Positions 17,591-28,563 of a stretch of 64,000 nt of DNA are shown piece by piece. Origin of the DNA: Boesenbergia rotunda (taxonomy: Eukaryota; Streptophyta; Magnoliopsida; Zingiberales; Zingiberaceae); NCBI GenBank assembly GCA_024364735.1, contig JAGFNQ010009450.1:47939-111938 (forward strand), given 5' to 3'. The stretch's first letter is position 1. Each line of letters opens with the position of its first letter. Under the pieces are notes generated by a model. That model was not told the DNA's origin. It saw only the letters and a program-made list of their open reading frames with translations, and ran no database searches. The position numbers and the translations under genes were made by a program.

Positions 17591-19140
17591 TTTTGTTTTG
17601 TTTCGCCATTTTTATGGTTATACCGTTTAAGTTTTTCTTTGATTTGTTATTTACATACTAAATTAAGCTTTCCTAGTATAATATAATTTTTTATCGGCGA
17701 AAATTATGTAAGAAAAAATTATAATAGACTTGTTTTCTAAATTTTATGTATTTATGCGAAAAAACACGAAAAATAGTTGAAGAATCGTTGTGTTTAATCT
17801 AATTTAGGTTAAATCGTGATGGTTCAATAGAATAGTTTGGTCGGTTAATCGATTATCGAGCCTAAAATAATGAAAAAAATAATTAAAATTGATTGGTCAA
17901 TCAATTAAATATTTAAAAATTAAACATAAAAATAATTAGAATGGATCGATTAATCAATTAAAAATTTTTTAATTGATTAAAAAATTTTCTAATCAATTAT
18001 CCGTCTTAATATTTACGGCAAAATTGATAATCATTAGAATTTTTTTTTTTATCGATCAGGAGCTTTATGAATCGATTCTTTTAATTTCGATCGATTAAAA
18101 ATTTATCCATCTATTCTATTAATTTTTAATCGATAAAAAGATTTATATCGATTCAAATAAATCTGATCGATTAAAATTTTTCTTCTCCGTGAGATGTAAA
18201 ATTCTTCAAAGGTGGGTCCCACTAACCTTTGTTTTTTAAAAATTATTAAAGGGTGAGCCCCACTTATAAATAAAAGGAGATTTTTTTAACCATTTAGATA
18301 TGTCATAGATTCTTAAAGGGTGGGTCCATTTATAAATAAAAGGAAAATTTTTTAATCATTTAGATATGCCATGAAATGTTAATCGATTGATTTGAAATCA
18401 TATAAGTAGACTTTCGAATCAATTAGCTTAATCAATTAAGTTAAATTAATTGATTATTATATAGCATCAATTGATGATAAACTTAATTTTTATACTATTA
18501 AGATTGATTAATAACTATTCAATTAAAATTCTTAGTATTTTCTTGGATCTATATATATATAACGTGCTACTGATTTGAACTATTATGTCAGTCCAAAAAA
18601 AACATCTTAGGTAGATTTAGTACATTTTATATTGATAGACGTATAATTATGCTAAGAGTAATTGATCAAAGAAAGATTACTTTTATGCCCGATATATATT
18701 CAATGTAGTTTATACTGTTGAATAAATTTTATTTTATTATGATCGTATATAAAATATGTTAACCTAAAGAAAGCATATTACGTGGCTGATTAAAGTTATT
18801 ATAAGTTATCGACCAATATATAAATTATATAAAATATGATATCATGCGCATAATGGGTCGGCCAAAAAGTAGACATATTATGTGACCGATTAAAGTTTGA
18901 GTTATATCTAAGAATACCATTAACAAATTATATTTTAATCCATAAAGTAAAATGTAATGTTGCATTTAGTATCTCATAAGGAGCTCATTCATATGCATTT
19001 AAATTTTATTTTATTTGCATAATCTTGTGTTTTATTACTTACACTTATACATGTTTTTGGTTTTAGTTAAATCATAAACTTAAATAAATTTCTCTCTTTA
19101 ATTTCATTACAATCTGTAACTACCAATATTAATAACATCC
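17591..19140 (+). mobile_element. AT-rich leader of E5
   Basis: No coding frame. Between 17840 and 18540 there are many short ATCGATT, AATCGATT and AATTGATT phrases, i.e. AT-rich near-palindromes. A direct repeat of about 68 bp (18248 and 18316, AAAGGGTG..CC..CTTATAAATAAAAGG) lies within. From 18540 to 19140 I see only AT-rich sequence. Confidence 0.45.
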
Positions 19141-19487
19141 CAACATTAACTAATTTGAATTTTACTAAATGGAAAGAATATGTTATCGTAGTCTAAGGTT
19201 GCATGGTCTTAGACTATATATTAAGGAATGATCACTCAACACCTCTGACTAGTGCTAGCACTATAGAGTCGTCAGGGCTGAATTCAGTTGTGGGAGAAAT
19301 CTTCTCACATGAGTTTAAGCATCATGAAGCTTTCCATACCGGCACCAATAAAGGACTAAATAATAGAGGGAGGAGATGCTAGAAGTTTCTTGAACTAACT
19401 AGCAAACTGATTCACCTCAAATGAAAAGGTCGAGACTACCACACTTCTTACGAAGTTAGTAACTATACGGTATCGTGATAAACGAAA
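19141..19487 (+). pseudogene. Degenerate start of an E5 gag
   Basis: Around 19150 a frame reads LNFTKWKEYV, then after a stop MVLDYILRND. This resembles the 'NF..WK' and 'ALG..DL..L' opening of Copia-type Gag proteins. The frame decays after about 60 codons. The stretch from 19330 to 19487 shows nothing clear before the CACTA end. Confidence 0.4.
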
Positions 19488-20720
19488 CACTACACAAAAT
19501 TAGTTCAGGGACAAATTTTGGGACGATTTTTAAAAAAAATTCATCCCAAAAAATTTAGGGATGAATTTGGCGACAAATAAATTTTCGTTGCAGATTAGCG
19601 GTTGCCAAATTCTACGACAAAAAACTAGATTCGACCCTGAATTTTTCGACAAAAATAATTTTTCGTCCCCAAATTCATTGCCAAATTGCAACGAAAACAA
19701 AATTTATCCCAAAATTCATCCCAAAATTCGTTGTCAAATTGCAACGAAAACAAAATTCGTCCCAAAATTCGTTACCTAAATAACAAATTAAACATTGCGA
19801 CGAATCTATTTCGTTGTAGAATCTGGGATGAATAGATGGATTCACCCCAAAAATCTTGGTCGAATCTACTAATTCACCCCAGAATCTGGGACGAAATAAT
19901 ATATTTGTCCCAAAATCAGGGACGAAAAAATTTCTGGTACGAATTTGTAGATTCGTCCCAATTTCTAGGACAAATTTGTAGATTCGTCCCAAATATTTGC
20001 GACGAACCAATTTTCATCCCAAAATCTGGGATGAATACAGAATCGTCCCAAAAATTTAATTTAGTCAATTTTGTAATAAATCATTTTTCATCCCAGATTC
20101 TAAGACGAATCTGTGAATTCGTCCCTGATTCTGGGATGAATCCAAATATTCGTCCCAGATTCTGGGACAAATCTACAAATTCGTCCCAAAATCTGGGAGA
20201 TTAAAGGGTTATGATAAGTTGGCGACGAAGTTTTTTCGTTGCAAAATTCGTCCCAAATTGATCAGATTTTGGCCGAGACCACTCTTTAAATACAATCAAT
20301 ATCATCAACTTACCTACATTCAATACATATATCATAATCAGATATATAACATCCATATATCAACATATCATAAATTTAACATACACATCCTATTTCAATC
20401 AACATATCAAACCATTTGCAAATTAAATCCAAATGAAACCATACAAATATCTAATCCATATACATACAGATATATACCATTTAAATAAAACGATATCTAA
20501 TCCAAATATCTATATAGATATATAGCATCCAAATGAAACATATCATCAAATCCATATCCATACAAATAGATAATATCCAAATAAATACAAGAACAAATAA
20601 ACTACAGGATCAGTGATCACATCCAATCCATACAAATCCATAAAGTCATCAAAAAAAACTACAAGAATATCAATATATCAACCTCTTCCATGGCAATATT
20701 GCTTCTTCCATTTTCTTCTT
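19488..20720. mobile_element. CACTA-type DNA transposon terminal fragment (right limit approximate)
   Basis: The sequence starts CACTACACAAAATT at 19488, close to the CACTA terminal repeats of plant En/Spm elements. Up to about 20260 it is packed with subterminal repeats in both directions, GGGACGAAT or GGGATGAAT against ATTCGTCCC or ATTCATCCC, often as small hairpins. This is typical of the regions bound by CACTA transposases. From 20260 to 20720 it is AT-rich and of low complexity. No transposase and no matching right terminus (ending TAGTG) were found, so it is a one-ended or heavily deleted copy. Confidence 0.6.
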
Positions 20721-20950
20721 TTCATACATGTTCTGAAAGGGAATGACGCGGATGGCAAGCCACCAAAGTGCAGCCCACGAGGATGATGACGGGGAGAAGA
20801 CGATCGCGCCCTGCGAGATCAACACGAGCGTTAATGGAACACATCGAAAGGTTTTCCGGCGGAGCCCACTCCGACACTCAAGTCAAGAATTTAAACTCTC
20901 TTAGGAGAACAATGAGGAATTAAGAGACTTTGCCCAAGTTCGGAAAGCTT

Positions 20951-20967
20951 CCCCCCCCCCCCCCCCC
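20951..20967. repeat. Homopolymer C run (17 C)
   Basis: Seventeen C followed by TCTTTG. Length is likely variable between copies and prone to sequencing error. Confidence 0.9.
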
Positions 20968-21479
20968 TCTTTGAATGAAATATATTTTGCACTATTATCT
21001 CATGTAATCTGAGTTGATGAATGAATCCTTGACTTTCTGCTTCTTTTCTTATTTGCATTTGCCTTCTGTATTTTATGAGATGTATTCTGAATTCTGAATT
21101 GAATGAAATGTCTCTGTCTTCTATGTCTTTCTCTTCAAATCTTAGGTTCATATTCTCTGTTTGTATGTACTCCAAGCGTAACTTTAGCCAATAAATAGAA
21201 TACATTTATCTTCTATGTATCATTGCCAATCTGCTCCCCTATTAGATGCCTTTATATCCGTGAGATTCAACATCAGAGGAGAGACGAGGACATAATGTCT
21301 GGCTTAATCGTCTACGCAGGCAGGGACAGAACTTGTCCTATTCAATATTTAGTCCAGGTCGATGTACTCTTGGTGTCGTCCACAAAGTTAGGCGACATAG
21401 GTCCAAATTATACTCGGCAGTGTTTCCTCAGCGTCGTGCCCAAACTAATTCATCTATGGTCAGGCCCCTTTGCCACTTC

Positions 21480-22440
21480 GGTTGGGTCTACCAGCCTCGG
21501 GCCTCCTCAGCGCCATGAGATGTTGGGATTTTCTTGCTTCTCCTGACCGGACATCCTCGGTGCCACGACTACGTCTACTCTTCTCGGACATCCTCGGCAC
21601 CATGAGATGGTAGGACGTTACGCTCCACCTGATCGGGCATCCTCGGCACCACGACCAGGCCTACACATCTCGGGCATCCGCAGCACCATAAGATGGTAGG
21701 AGCTTGTGCTCCTCCTGGTCGGGCATTCTCGGCACCACGACTAGGCTTACTCATCTCGGGCATCCGCAGCACCACGAGATGGTAGGATTTTATGCTCCTC
21801 CTGGTCGAGCATCCACAGCACTATGACTAGGCCTACTCATCTCGGGCATCCGCAGCACCACGAGATGGTAGGAGTTTATGCTCCTCCTGGTCGGGCATCC
21901 ACAACACTACGAGATGGTAGGATTTTCAAGCTCTACCTCGTCGAGCATCCTCGGCACCATAACCAGACCTACTCATCTCGGGCATTCGCAGCACCACGAA
22001 ATGGTAGGAGTTTATGATCCTCCCGGTCGGGCATCCGCAACACTATGACCGGGCCTACTCATCTCAGGCATCCGCAGCACCATGAGATTGTAGGATCTTT
22101 AGCTCCTCCTGGTCGGGCATCTGCAGCATCACGACCAGACCTACTCATCTCAGGCATCCGCAGCACCACGAGATGGTAGGAGTTTATGCTCCTCCTAGCT
22201 GGGCATCCACAGCACCATGACCAGGCCTACTCATCTTAGGCATCCGCATCACCACGAGATGGTAGGATCTTTAGCTCCTCATAGTCGGGCATCTGCAGTA
22301 CCACGACTAGGCCTACTCATCTCGGACATCCACAGCAACACGAGATGGTAGGAGTTTATGCTCCTCCTAACCGGGCATTCACAGCACCACGACCAGGCCT
22401 ACTCATCTCGAGCATCTGCAGGACCACAAGATGGTAGGAT
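21480..22440. repeat. 86-bp tandem array built of two about 43-bp half units
   Basis: The phrase AGATGGTAGG, or a close variant, starts at 21605, 21691, 21777, 21863, 21912, 21999, 22084, 22171, 22257, 22343 and 22429. The spacing is 85-87 bp except for one 49-bp step. Both halves of each unit contain TCGGGCATCC.CAGCACCACGA. One half continues GATGGTAGGA, the other CCAGGCCTACTCAT. The 49-bp step is close to one half unit. Confidence 0.9.
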
Positions 22441-22552
22441 TTTCTATTAGTGCAGGCAGCACCTAAGTCAAACCTGGGTTTTGATAATGGCCAAGGGTTC
22501 AGAAGTTAAGATGTTGTTATGTTCTAATTTGTTCACTGAGTGTGCAGGAAGA

Positions 22553-22760
22553 AGTCCTAGGTACACTAGGCAAGAAGTCCTGGCAAAGGATTGAGCAAAG
22601 AAGTCTTGGTCAAGGACTGGGCAAGAAGACCTGACCGGAAGTCGGGCAAAGAAGTCCTGGTCGAGGACTGGGTACGAAGTCCTGGCAAGGGGCTGGGCAC
22701 CGAAGACCAGACCGGAAGTTGGGCACGAAGACCTGGTCAAGTGGATTGGGCAAAAGTCCA
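22553..22760 (+). repeat. Imperfect 30- to 60-bp repeats in the E6 LTR
   Basis: Phrases of the type GAAGTCCTGGTCGAGGACTGGGCA recur about seven times. The complement of the same unit fills 30780-31050 and 13030-13160. Confidence 0.75.
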
Positions 22761-23017
22761 ACCGGAGGAGCCGGTTGGCAAAAGGTAAACTCTCCTGAGA
22801 GGAGTAGGTGAGGATGCGTTCCCCGTCGAGGGAATAGTAGGCATCAGTTCGACCTAGGGTTCCATTTGGGAGACCCGAAGTCAGACCGGTGTAACTATTG
22901 CTTATTATGTTTTTGGGACTAACCTAAATTGTAGGGTCGAAGGACTGATCATCTGCAAGTGAAGGTGCTTCACTGGGCCTAGACGCCCGAATGGAGACAT
23001 GCGCCTGAATGGGCTCA

Positions 23018-23233
23018 GGCGCCCGTAAGGTTACAGGCGCCCAAGAGTGAAGGCAAAACCCAAAACATAGCTGCGAAGCCACTGAACCAAGGCGGATCAG
23101 GCGCCCGTGAGGTCACGGGCACCCCCATCAGCTCAGGCGCCCAAGTGGGGGAGGATAATCGCCGACTGAGCCCGCGGATAAGGATTCGCGGATCGAAGGG
23201 CACGTGTCAGGCGCCCCCAACGGATCAGGCGCC
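23018..23233. repeat. GGCGCC cluster in the U3 part of the E6 LTR
   Basis: Exact GGCGCC at 23018, 23036, 23100, 23136, 23210 and 23228, each written CAGGCGCCC. The cluster ends 12 bp before the TATA box, the place that CAGTCGACTG clusters occupy in the E2/E3 LTR group. Confidence 0.85.
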
Positions 23234-23244
23234 CATTTGAGCAC

Positions 23245-23253
23245 TATAAAAGG
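23245..23253 (+). promoter_or_regulatory. TATA box of the E6 LTR
   Basis: TATAAAAGG in GCACTATAAAAGGGGCTCG. Confidence 0.6.
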
Positions 23254-23666
23254 GGCTCGACCCCAAGGCTTCAACAACACATTTTCTCAACGCTCCAAAG
23301 CTTTTTGTTCAAGCGCTACGCCCCGACAAACTCCGACTTCGAGATCCAACGCCGACGATGACCCTCTGCACTGAAATACGATCCACATCGGGCATCGGTA
23401 ACGAAAAGTGTAGAAAATTTAATTTCCTGAAATACTGTAGAACTTAACTTGTAAATCCTTTTTGCGCGATTATAGTATTGCCCAAAGTAAACGGTCAAGG
23501 ACCATGGGCCTTGGAGTAGGAGCCGACCACGACTCCGAACCAAGTAAAAATTGACTTGTGTTCCTGTGTGAGTTATTTATTTCTGCTGTGTATCTGCTCT
23601 TTTTAATCCGAAAAGTTTTAACGATATTCACCCGCCCCCCTCTATCGTTTTTCTTGATCCAACAAG

Positions 23667-23678
23667 TAGTATCAGAGC
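23667..23678 (+). other. Primer binding site of E6, one base changed
   Basis: TAGTATCAGAGC instead of TGGTATCAGAGC, two bases after the LTR end. Complementary to the initiator tRNA-Met end apart from this G to A change. Confidence 0.8.
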
Positions 23679-23885
23679 GGGTGGCTCAAATTTGGTGCAA
23701 CCACCAATTTGAGAGTTTTTCGGATTTTACGAAAATTTTAATTTCTTTTTTTTCGAATTTTTCTCGTTATTCGAGGTTGGTGCAACACCACTCGATCGTT
23801 TTTTTTTCAATTATTTTTTCTCGCACTACTAATCCAAGACCAAGTCTTGGGATAGAATTTCCTTGTTTTTTATTTTAGAAATTTC

Positions 23886-25533
23886 ATGGCCATGCAAGAG
23901 GGTTTCAGCATAGCCAGACCACCACTCTTCAGTGGAGAAGACTTCTCCTATTGGAAGAGTCAGATGGAAGTCCACCTGAAAACTCAGGTGGATATATGGA
24001 TTATTATCCAATCTGGCCTTGAAATCCCCAAAAATGCTGAAGGAGTGACACAACACTACACAGAATGGGACGCCTCACTGAAGAAAAAGATCGAGGCTGA
24101 TGTAAAGGCAACCCAGACACTCCAATGCGGATTAACCAAAGAAGAACTGAACCGGGTGGGACCCTTCAACAGTGCGAAAGAACTCTGGAGTAAGCTGATT
24201 GAATTGCACGAAGGTACATCCGACACCAGAATCAGCAAAAGGGACCTACTACTGAACAAATTGTACACAATCAAAATGAACGAAGGCGAGTCAGCAGCCC
24301 AGCTCCACGCCAAGATCCAGGAGCTGATGAACGGCCTGCACACAATTGGTCACAAGGTAAAAACTGTGACCTTATCAAGTATACCCTAAACGCTTTCCCA
24401 AGAAATACTCTGTGGACATCTATGGTAGATGCTTACAAGATTTCTAGGGACCTTTCTAAAATTAAATTAGACGAATTATTTTCAGAATTAGAACTACATG
24501 AGTAGACTAACTGCACTTTAGCCGAGAAAGGTATTGCTTTTCTTGCAGGAAAAACCCAAGGAAAAGTGGCCAAGAAAAAGCCTCAACCAGCACCCGAGTC
24601 TGACTCAGACTCAGAAGACAATGAAGGGGATCGACCCAAGCTGGTTCGGCTAGCCCGGGACTACTACAAGGAGTTGAAGATCAGACCAATAGAAGAAAAG
24701 CCAGCCGAAAGAAGGAAGATCCAGCTAAACCCTCAACGTTTAAGACCAAATTAAATGTGACCTGCTACGAATGCAACAAGAAGGGACACTACAAATTGGA
24801 GTGCCCTAATCTAAAAGAAGCCACGAAGACTCGAAGGAAGAAGGCCCTTCAAGCCACGTGGGATGAGTCTTCCTCTGAAGAAGAAGAAGAGGCCCCACAA
24901 TTGAACCTGCTCGCCTTGACTGCTTCGGAAGACATCGACACCGGATCAGAATCGGAGCCGGACGACGGAAGGCTCACAATTTCGGAGAACAACAAAATAA
25001 CTATAAGTGGTTATTCTAAAGTTGAATTATCAGAGTTAATTGCTTACCTATCTAGTAACTTGGCGAAAGCCAAAATCCGAGTCGAGTCCCTCCGACAGGA
25101 AGTAAAACTCCTGAAAGAGGGAGCTGACTCTAGATCCTTGACCGAGAAGGTTCAAGAAGGAACCTCTACTCAAGTTGAAAAGCTTGAGAAAGAGAACTCC
25201 TCCTTGAAAACTCAAGTCAAGGACCTTAGAGCGGCTTTAGAACGATTCACTTCGGGTTCCAAGGGTCTTGACATGATCCTTGGAAAACAGAAGTCCGTTC
25301 TAAATCGATCCGGGTTAGGGTATCGAACCAAGTCGAGACAAAGATCATACTATGCTGTATTGAACCAATCTAGACCCAAAGTTCAGGCATGGGTACCCAA
25401 ACTTTGCCTGAACAACCAAGCTGGACCAAACCAGTATTGGATCCCCAAGGACAAGATTCATATCTTGCCTAATCATTACCGTGGCTTTAGTCCAGGGGGA
25501 GCCAACTTAAAAATAATTTTTATAATTAGATAA
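23886..25533 (+). pseudogene. gag of Copia element E6 (frameshifted)
   Basis: Capsid/nucleocapsid precursor. The ATG at 23886 opens a 167-codon frame with 'FSGEDFSYWKSQMEVHL', the Copia Gag start motif, and an 'AKELWSKLIELHEG' segment. A frameshift near 24375 moves the frame. The stretch after it ('LNAFPRNTLWTSMVDAYK') ends at TAG near 24502. An acidic SDSDSEDNEGD segment (about 24600) leads to a CCHC zinc knuckle (CYECNKKGHYKLEC, from 24763) in a further frame. A coiled coil (about 25015-25235) and the 'RFTSGSKGLDMILGKQ...NRSGLGY' box follow. It ends at 25533. The gag layout fits the SIRE/Maximus type of Copia, but lineage was not tested by alignment. Confidence 0.85.
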
Positions 25534-26180
25534 ATTCTTTTCTTAATTAAAATTGCATGCTTGCTTGTTTATTTATTTCTGCAAATTATCATGCTTAGAC
25601 CTAGGACTGGTTAGATTAAGGACTAAAACGATTAACTGAAATTTGAACAACATAGTATTGGGTGGAGGTGAGATGATAGTACGTTAGGGAAGCCATTTTG
25701 GCGGAACTAGCCGAAGCTACCGATCCAAGACCCAAACTAGTTAGACCAAAATCTTTCAAGGAGTAACTTGAAGATGGATTTTCAATAAAAGGCTTTGTCA
25801 AGGAAAGGGTTGATGATCCAATAAGGCTACGGCCAAAGAAGGCCTAGTGCCTCGCCAAGACCTGGAAGTCGATTTTTGAAAACCAAATTCACTTTACTAT
25901 TGTCAGATTTGAATCTAACACAGATTTCAATTAATCTTAGATTCAACCACTTTTTAAATTAAAATTCAATTAAACTATTTTCAAAATTAATTCAACTTTT
26001 CAAAATTAATCATTTTTTTCAAAATAAAATCTTTACTTCTATTAAAACCTGTCTCACAAAACCATAAGGTTAACATGATTGATAACTCTAGATTGGGTGA
26101 GACAGACTAGGTTGTGAAAATCAATTTAAGCTATCCTTAATTCTAATTGGATCCAAATCAACAAATTCTTTATGTGTAGG
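25534..26180 (+). mobile_element. E6 spacer between gag and protease
   Basis: No coding frame beyond a few short ones. AT-rich text with no repeats that I recognise. It may be decayed gag-pol linker. Protease homology starts at about 26197. Confidence 0.5.
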
Positions 26181-26191
26181 AACATAAAGAT

Positions 26192-26643
26192 TTGGACCAA
26201 TGGATGTTGGATAGCGGATGCTCCAGACACATGACTGGAGACAAATTGAAATTCACCAAACTCAAGTTCAAGAACCTAGGCTCAGTAGCATTTGGCAACA
26301 ATGCTACACTCAAAGTCATTGGGTCAGGTAACATTGAACTCAAATCTGATTTTGTAATTAAAAAGGTACTCTTGGTTGAAACTTTAAATTTAATTTGCTT
26401 AGTATAAGTCAATTATGTGATACTGGCTATGTAGTTACCTTTACCAACTCTGACTGCCTGATTAGAAATTTGCAAGACTCAGAAGTCATGCTTAAGGGCA
26501 CTAGGAAAAATAACGTTTACACTATAAACCTACCCTTAGTACCTAAATGCTTCTTAACTCAGTTAGAAGAATCAAACCTCTGGCATAGGAGATTAGGTCA
26601 CACTAATCTAAGATTAATTTCAAAAATCACCCAACTTGGTTAA
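26192..26643 (+). pseudogene. E6 protease and GAG-pre-integrase segment
   Basis: The aspartic protease active site is read as MLDSGCSRHMTG (about 26204), followed by the expected beta-rich stretch (VAFGNNATLKVIGSG). A stop and frame change near 26405 separate this from LSISQLCDTGYVV and the NLWHRRLGHTN motif of the GAG-pre-integrase domain (about 26576). The DSG triad is intact, but the polyprotein is interrupted. Confidence 0.85.
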
Positions 26644-26678
26644 TTAAAGGAATACCAAAAATTAAGAACCATGAAAAC

Positions 26679-27310
26679 ATGATATGTGAATCATGCAACC
26701 AAGGTAAACAAACCAGGTCTAATCACAAACAAATTCAATCAGACCTAACTCAAACCACACTTGAGCTCCTGCACCTTGACCTATTTGATTCACATGGAGC
26801 CAAGTCACTAAGCGGAAACCGGTACTGCTTAGTAATTATCGATGATTACTCTAGGTTTACTTGGGTAAGGTTCCTAAAGACTAAGGATGAAACCCTAAAC
26901 CTGTTTATTGATTTTTGTAAGATAATTGAAAATCAAAATGATACCAAAATTAAAAGACTTAGGAGTGATCACGAGGGAGAGTTTGAGAATCAAAGGTTCG
27001 AGGAATTTTGTAGAATAAACGGGTATATTCACGAATTCTCATGTCCTAGAACCCCCCAGCAAATGGGATAGTAGAACGGAAAAATAGAACCCTACAGGAA
27101 GCTGTTAGGACTATGCTTAATGAATTCAATCTAGCTAATCAATTTTGGGCAGAAGTAATTAGTACGACCTGCTATATCCAAAATAGGATCCTAATCAACA
27201 AACGACATAATAAAACTCTCTATGAATTATATTATCATAGACTTCCAAACCTACACTACCTAAGGGTCTTTGGGTGCAAAGTCCATATTCTAATACCAAG
27301 GATTACCTAG
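26679..27310 (+). pseudogene. E6 integrase (frameshifted)
   Basis: It inserts element DNA into the genome. The zinc-binding end is seen as CESCNQGKQTR. The catalytic core has the first Asp in LLHLDLFD, then IDDYSRFTWVRFLK, and RLRSDHEGEF in the place of the usual RSDNGGEF, i.e. N-G changed to H-E. A one-base shift near 27068 ends this frame at QQMG. The core resumes in another frame with ERKNRTLQE and FWAEVISTTCYIQNR, and stops at 27308. Confidence 0.85.
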
Positions 27311-27705
27311 GGAAATTCCAGTCTAAGCCAACCCCTGGAATATTTTTAGGATATTCAACAACAAGTAGAGCCTATAGGGTCTACAATAAACAAACTAACA
27401 AAATTGAAGAAACAACTAATGTAATATTTGATGAGGAAACTAATTCAAAATCTAATGATCCAAATCTAAATCCATCAAATATTGATCATGAAGATAATGA
27501 ACAAATTATTGAACCATCAATTGAACCACTAGTTGAACCTCTAAATGAACTAAATATTGAACCAACTACTGAGTCAATTGAACCAATAATTGAACCAATC
27601 CAAGTAGTTGAACCAAATACTAAACCGAACCTTTCAACCGGACCTGAGGCTGAACCAAGTTCTAGAAGAACCAAGAAACCCAGACTCAGTCACCCAACTG
27701 ATTAA
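27274..27705 (+). pseudogene. E6 integrase C-terminus and linker to RT
   Basis: It starts in a frame shifted against the upstream piece. It has a GIFLGYSTTSRAYRVYN motif, the conserved C-terminal part of Copia integrases. A low-complexity linker rich in Glu, Pro and Ile follows (repeated 'EPxxEP', about 27505-27640). The linker type between integrase and RT is common in Copia polyproteins. Confidence 0.75.
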
Positions 27706-27836
27706 ATTGTGGGTGATCCAACCTTAGGAGTCAGAACTAGGTCTTCCTATAGAAACTTAGTCAGATCGCACTGATTTCGAAAATTGAACCTAAGACTATA
27801 GAGGAAGCCTTACCTGATCCTGATTGGATCATAGCA

Positions 27837-28500
27837 ATGCTAGAAGAGTTAGCCCAATTTGAGAGGAACCAAGTCTGGGAACTAGTACCTAAACCTGAGG
27901 GCAAATCCATTATTGATACTAAGTGGGTGTTTAGGAATAAGCTAAATGATCAAGAGGAAATAGTTAGAAACAAAGCCCGCTTAGTAGCTAAAGGGTTCAG
28001 TCAAGTCGAAGGGATAGACTATGACGAAACCTATGCCCCAGTAGCCAGACTTGAGTCTATTAGAATGTTGCTAGCCTTTGCAGCCCATAAATGATTTAAA
28101 ATCTACTAAATGGATGTAAAGTCAGCCTTTCTGAATGGGTTTATTAGAGAAGAAGTCTATATAGGACAACCCCCTGGTTTTGAGGACTTAGAAAAATCTG
28201 ACCACGTTTACAAACTCAATAAGGCACTATATGGACTAAAACAAGCACCTAGGGCATGGTATGAACGCCTATCAACCTATCTCATTTCTAAGAAATTTAA
28301 CCAAGAACAAATTGACTCAACTCTTTATGTTAAGACCTTAGAAAGAGACATTTTCATTGCCCAAATCTATGTTGATGACATAATTTTTGGATCCACCAAC
28401 TCAAATTTCTTAAAAGAATTTGTAAAAAATAATGGAAAACGAATTCGAAATGAGCTTAGTTGGTGAGCTCAACTTCTTTTTAGGATTACAAATTAAGTAA
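27837..28500 (+). pseudogene. E6 reverse transcriptase (interrupted)
   Basis: RNA-dependent DNA polymerase of the element. Motifs in order: WVFRNKLN, KARLVAKGFSQVEGIDYDET and APVARLESIRMLLAFAA. A TGA stop at 28091 replaces the expected codon, and a further in-frame stop (TAA at 28107) precedes MDVKSAFLNG (about 28110). Next come YGLKQAPRAWYERL and the catalytic YVDDI box (about 28371). A shift near 28430 splits the last part. The catalytic Asp residues are kept, the frame is not. Confidence 0.85.
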
Positions 28501-28563
28501 ACTAGGGATGGAAATTATGTTCATCAATCCAAATATGCTAAGGAGTTAATAAAGAAATTTAAA

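Larger units (their letters stand above)
20745..22444 (-). mobile_element. Probable reverse-strand Gypsy-type LTR region
   Basis: On the minus strand, 20850-20900 reads 'TTGACTTGAGTGTCGGAGTG...CCGCCGG', a phrase I associate with the 3' part of some plant Gypsy LTRs. The region holds a 17-C run (20951-20967), about 500 bp without clear content (20970-21480), and a tandem array (21480-22440). No reading frame has family likeness. It is cut at 22445 by the E6 5' LTR. Assignment is tentative. Confidence 0.35.
22445..23664 (+). mobile_element. 5' LTR of Copia element E6 (1220 bp)
   Basis: It starts TATTAGTGCAGG, a decayed TGTTGGTGCAGG, and ends ATCCAACA at 23657-23664 after 'ATTCACCCGCCCCCCTCTATCG'. 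It is followed by a primer site. Inside are repeats with GAAGTCCTGG...GACTGGGCA (22553-22760), a GGCGCC cluster (23018-23233), a TATA box (23245) and the 'GGAGTAGGAG...CCGAACCAAGTAAA' block. It is the same group as the reverse-strand LTRs at 12619, 29897 and 41713. Confidence 0.8.

Noticed and set aside
19561..20204. Frames of 72-122 codons rich in Asn, Ser, Phe and Pro
   Set aside because: They read the CACTA subterminal repeats. Both strands are open over the same repeats.
21223..21546. Possible host exon in a 107-codon frame
   Set aside because: It overlaps the degenerate start of the 86-bp array, has no recognisable motif and no splice context.
22438..22452. TTTCTATTAGTG as the right end (TAGTG) of the CACTA element at 19488
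   Set aside because: The same bases align better as the mutated start of the E6 LTR (TGTTGGTGCAGGCAGCACC type). An LTR-like region also lies between.
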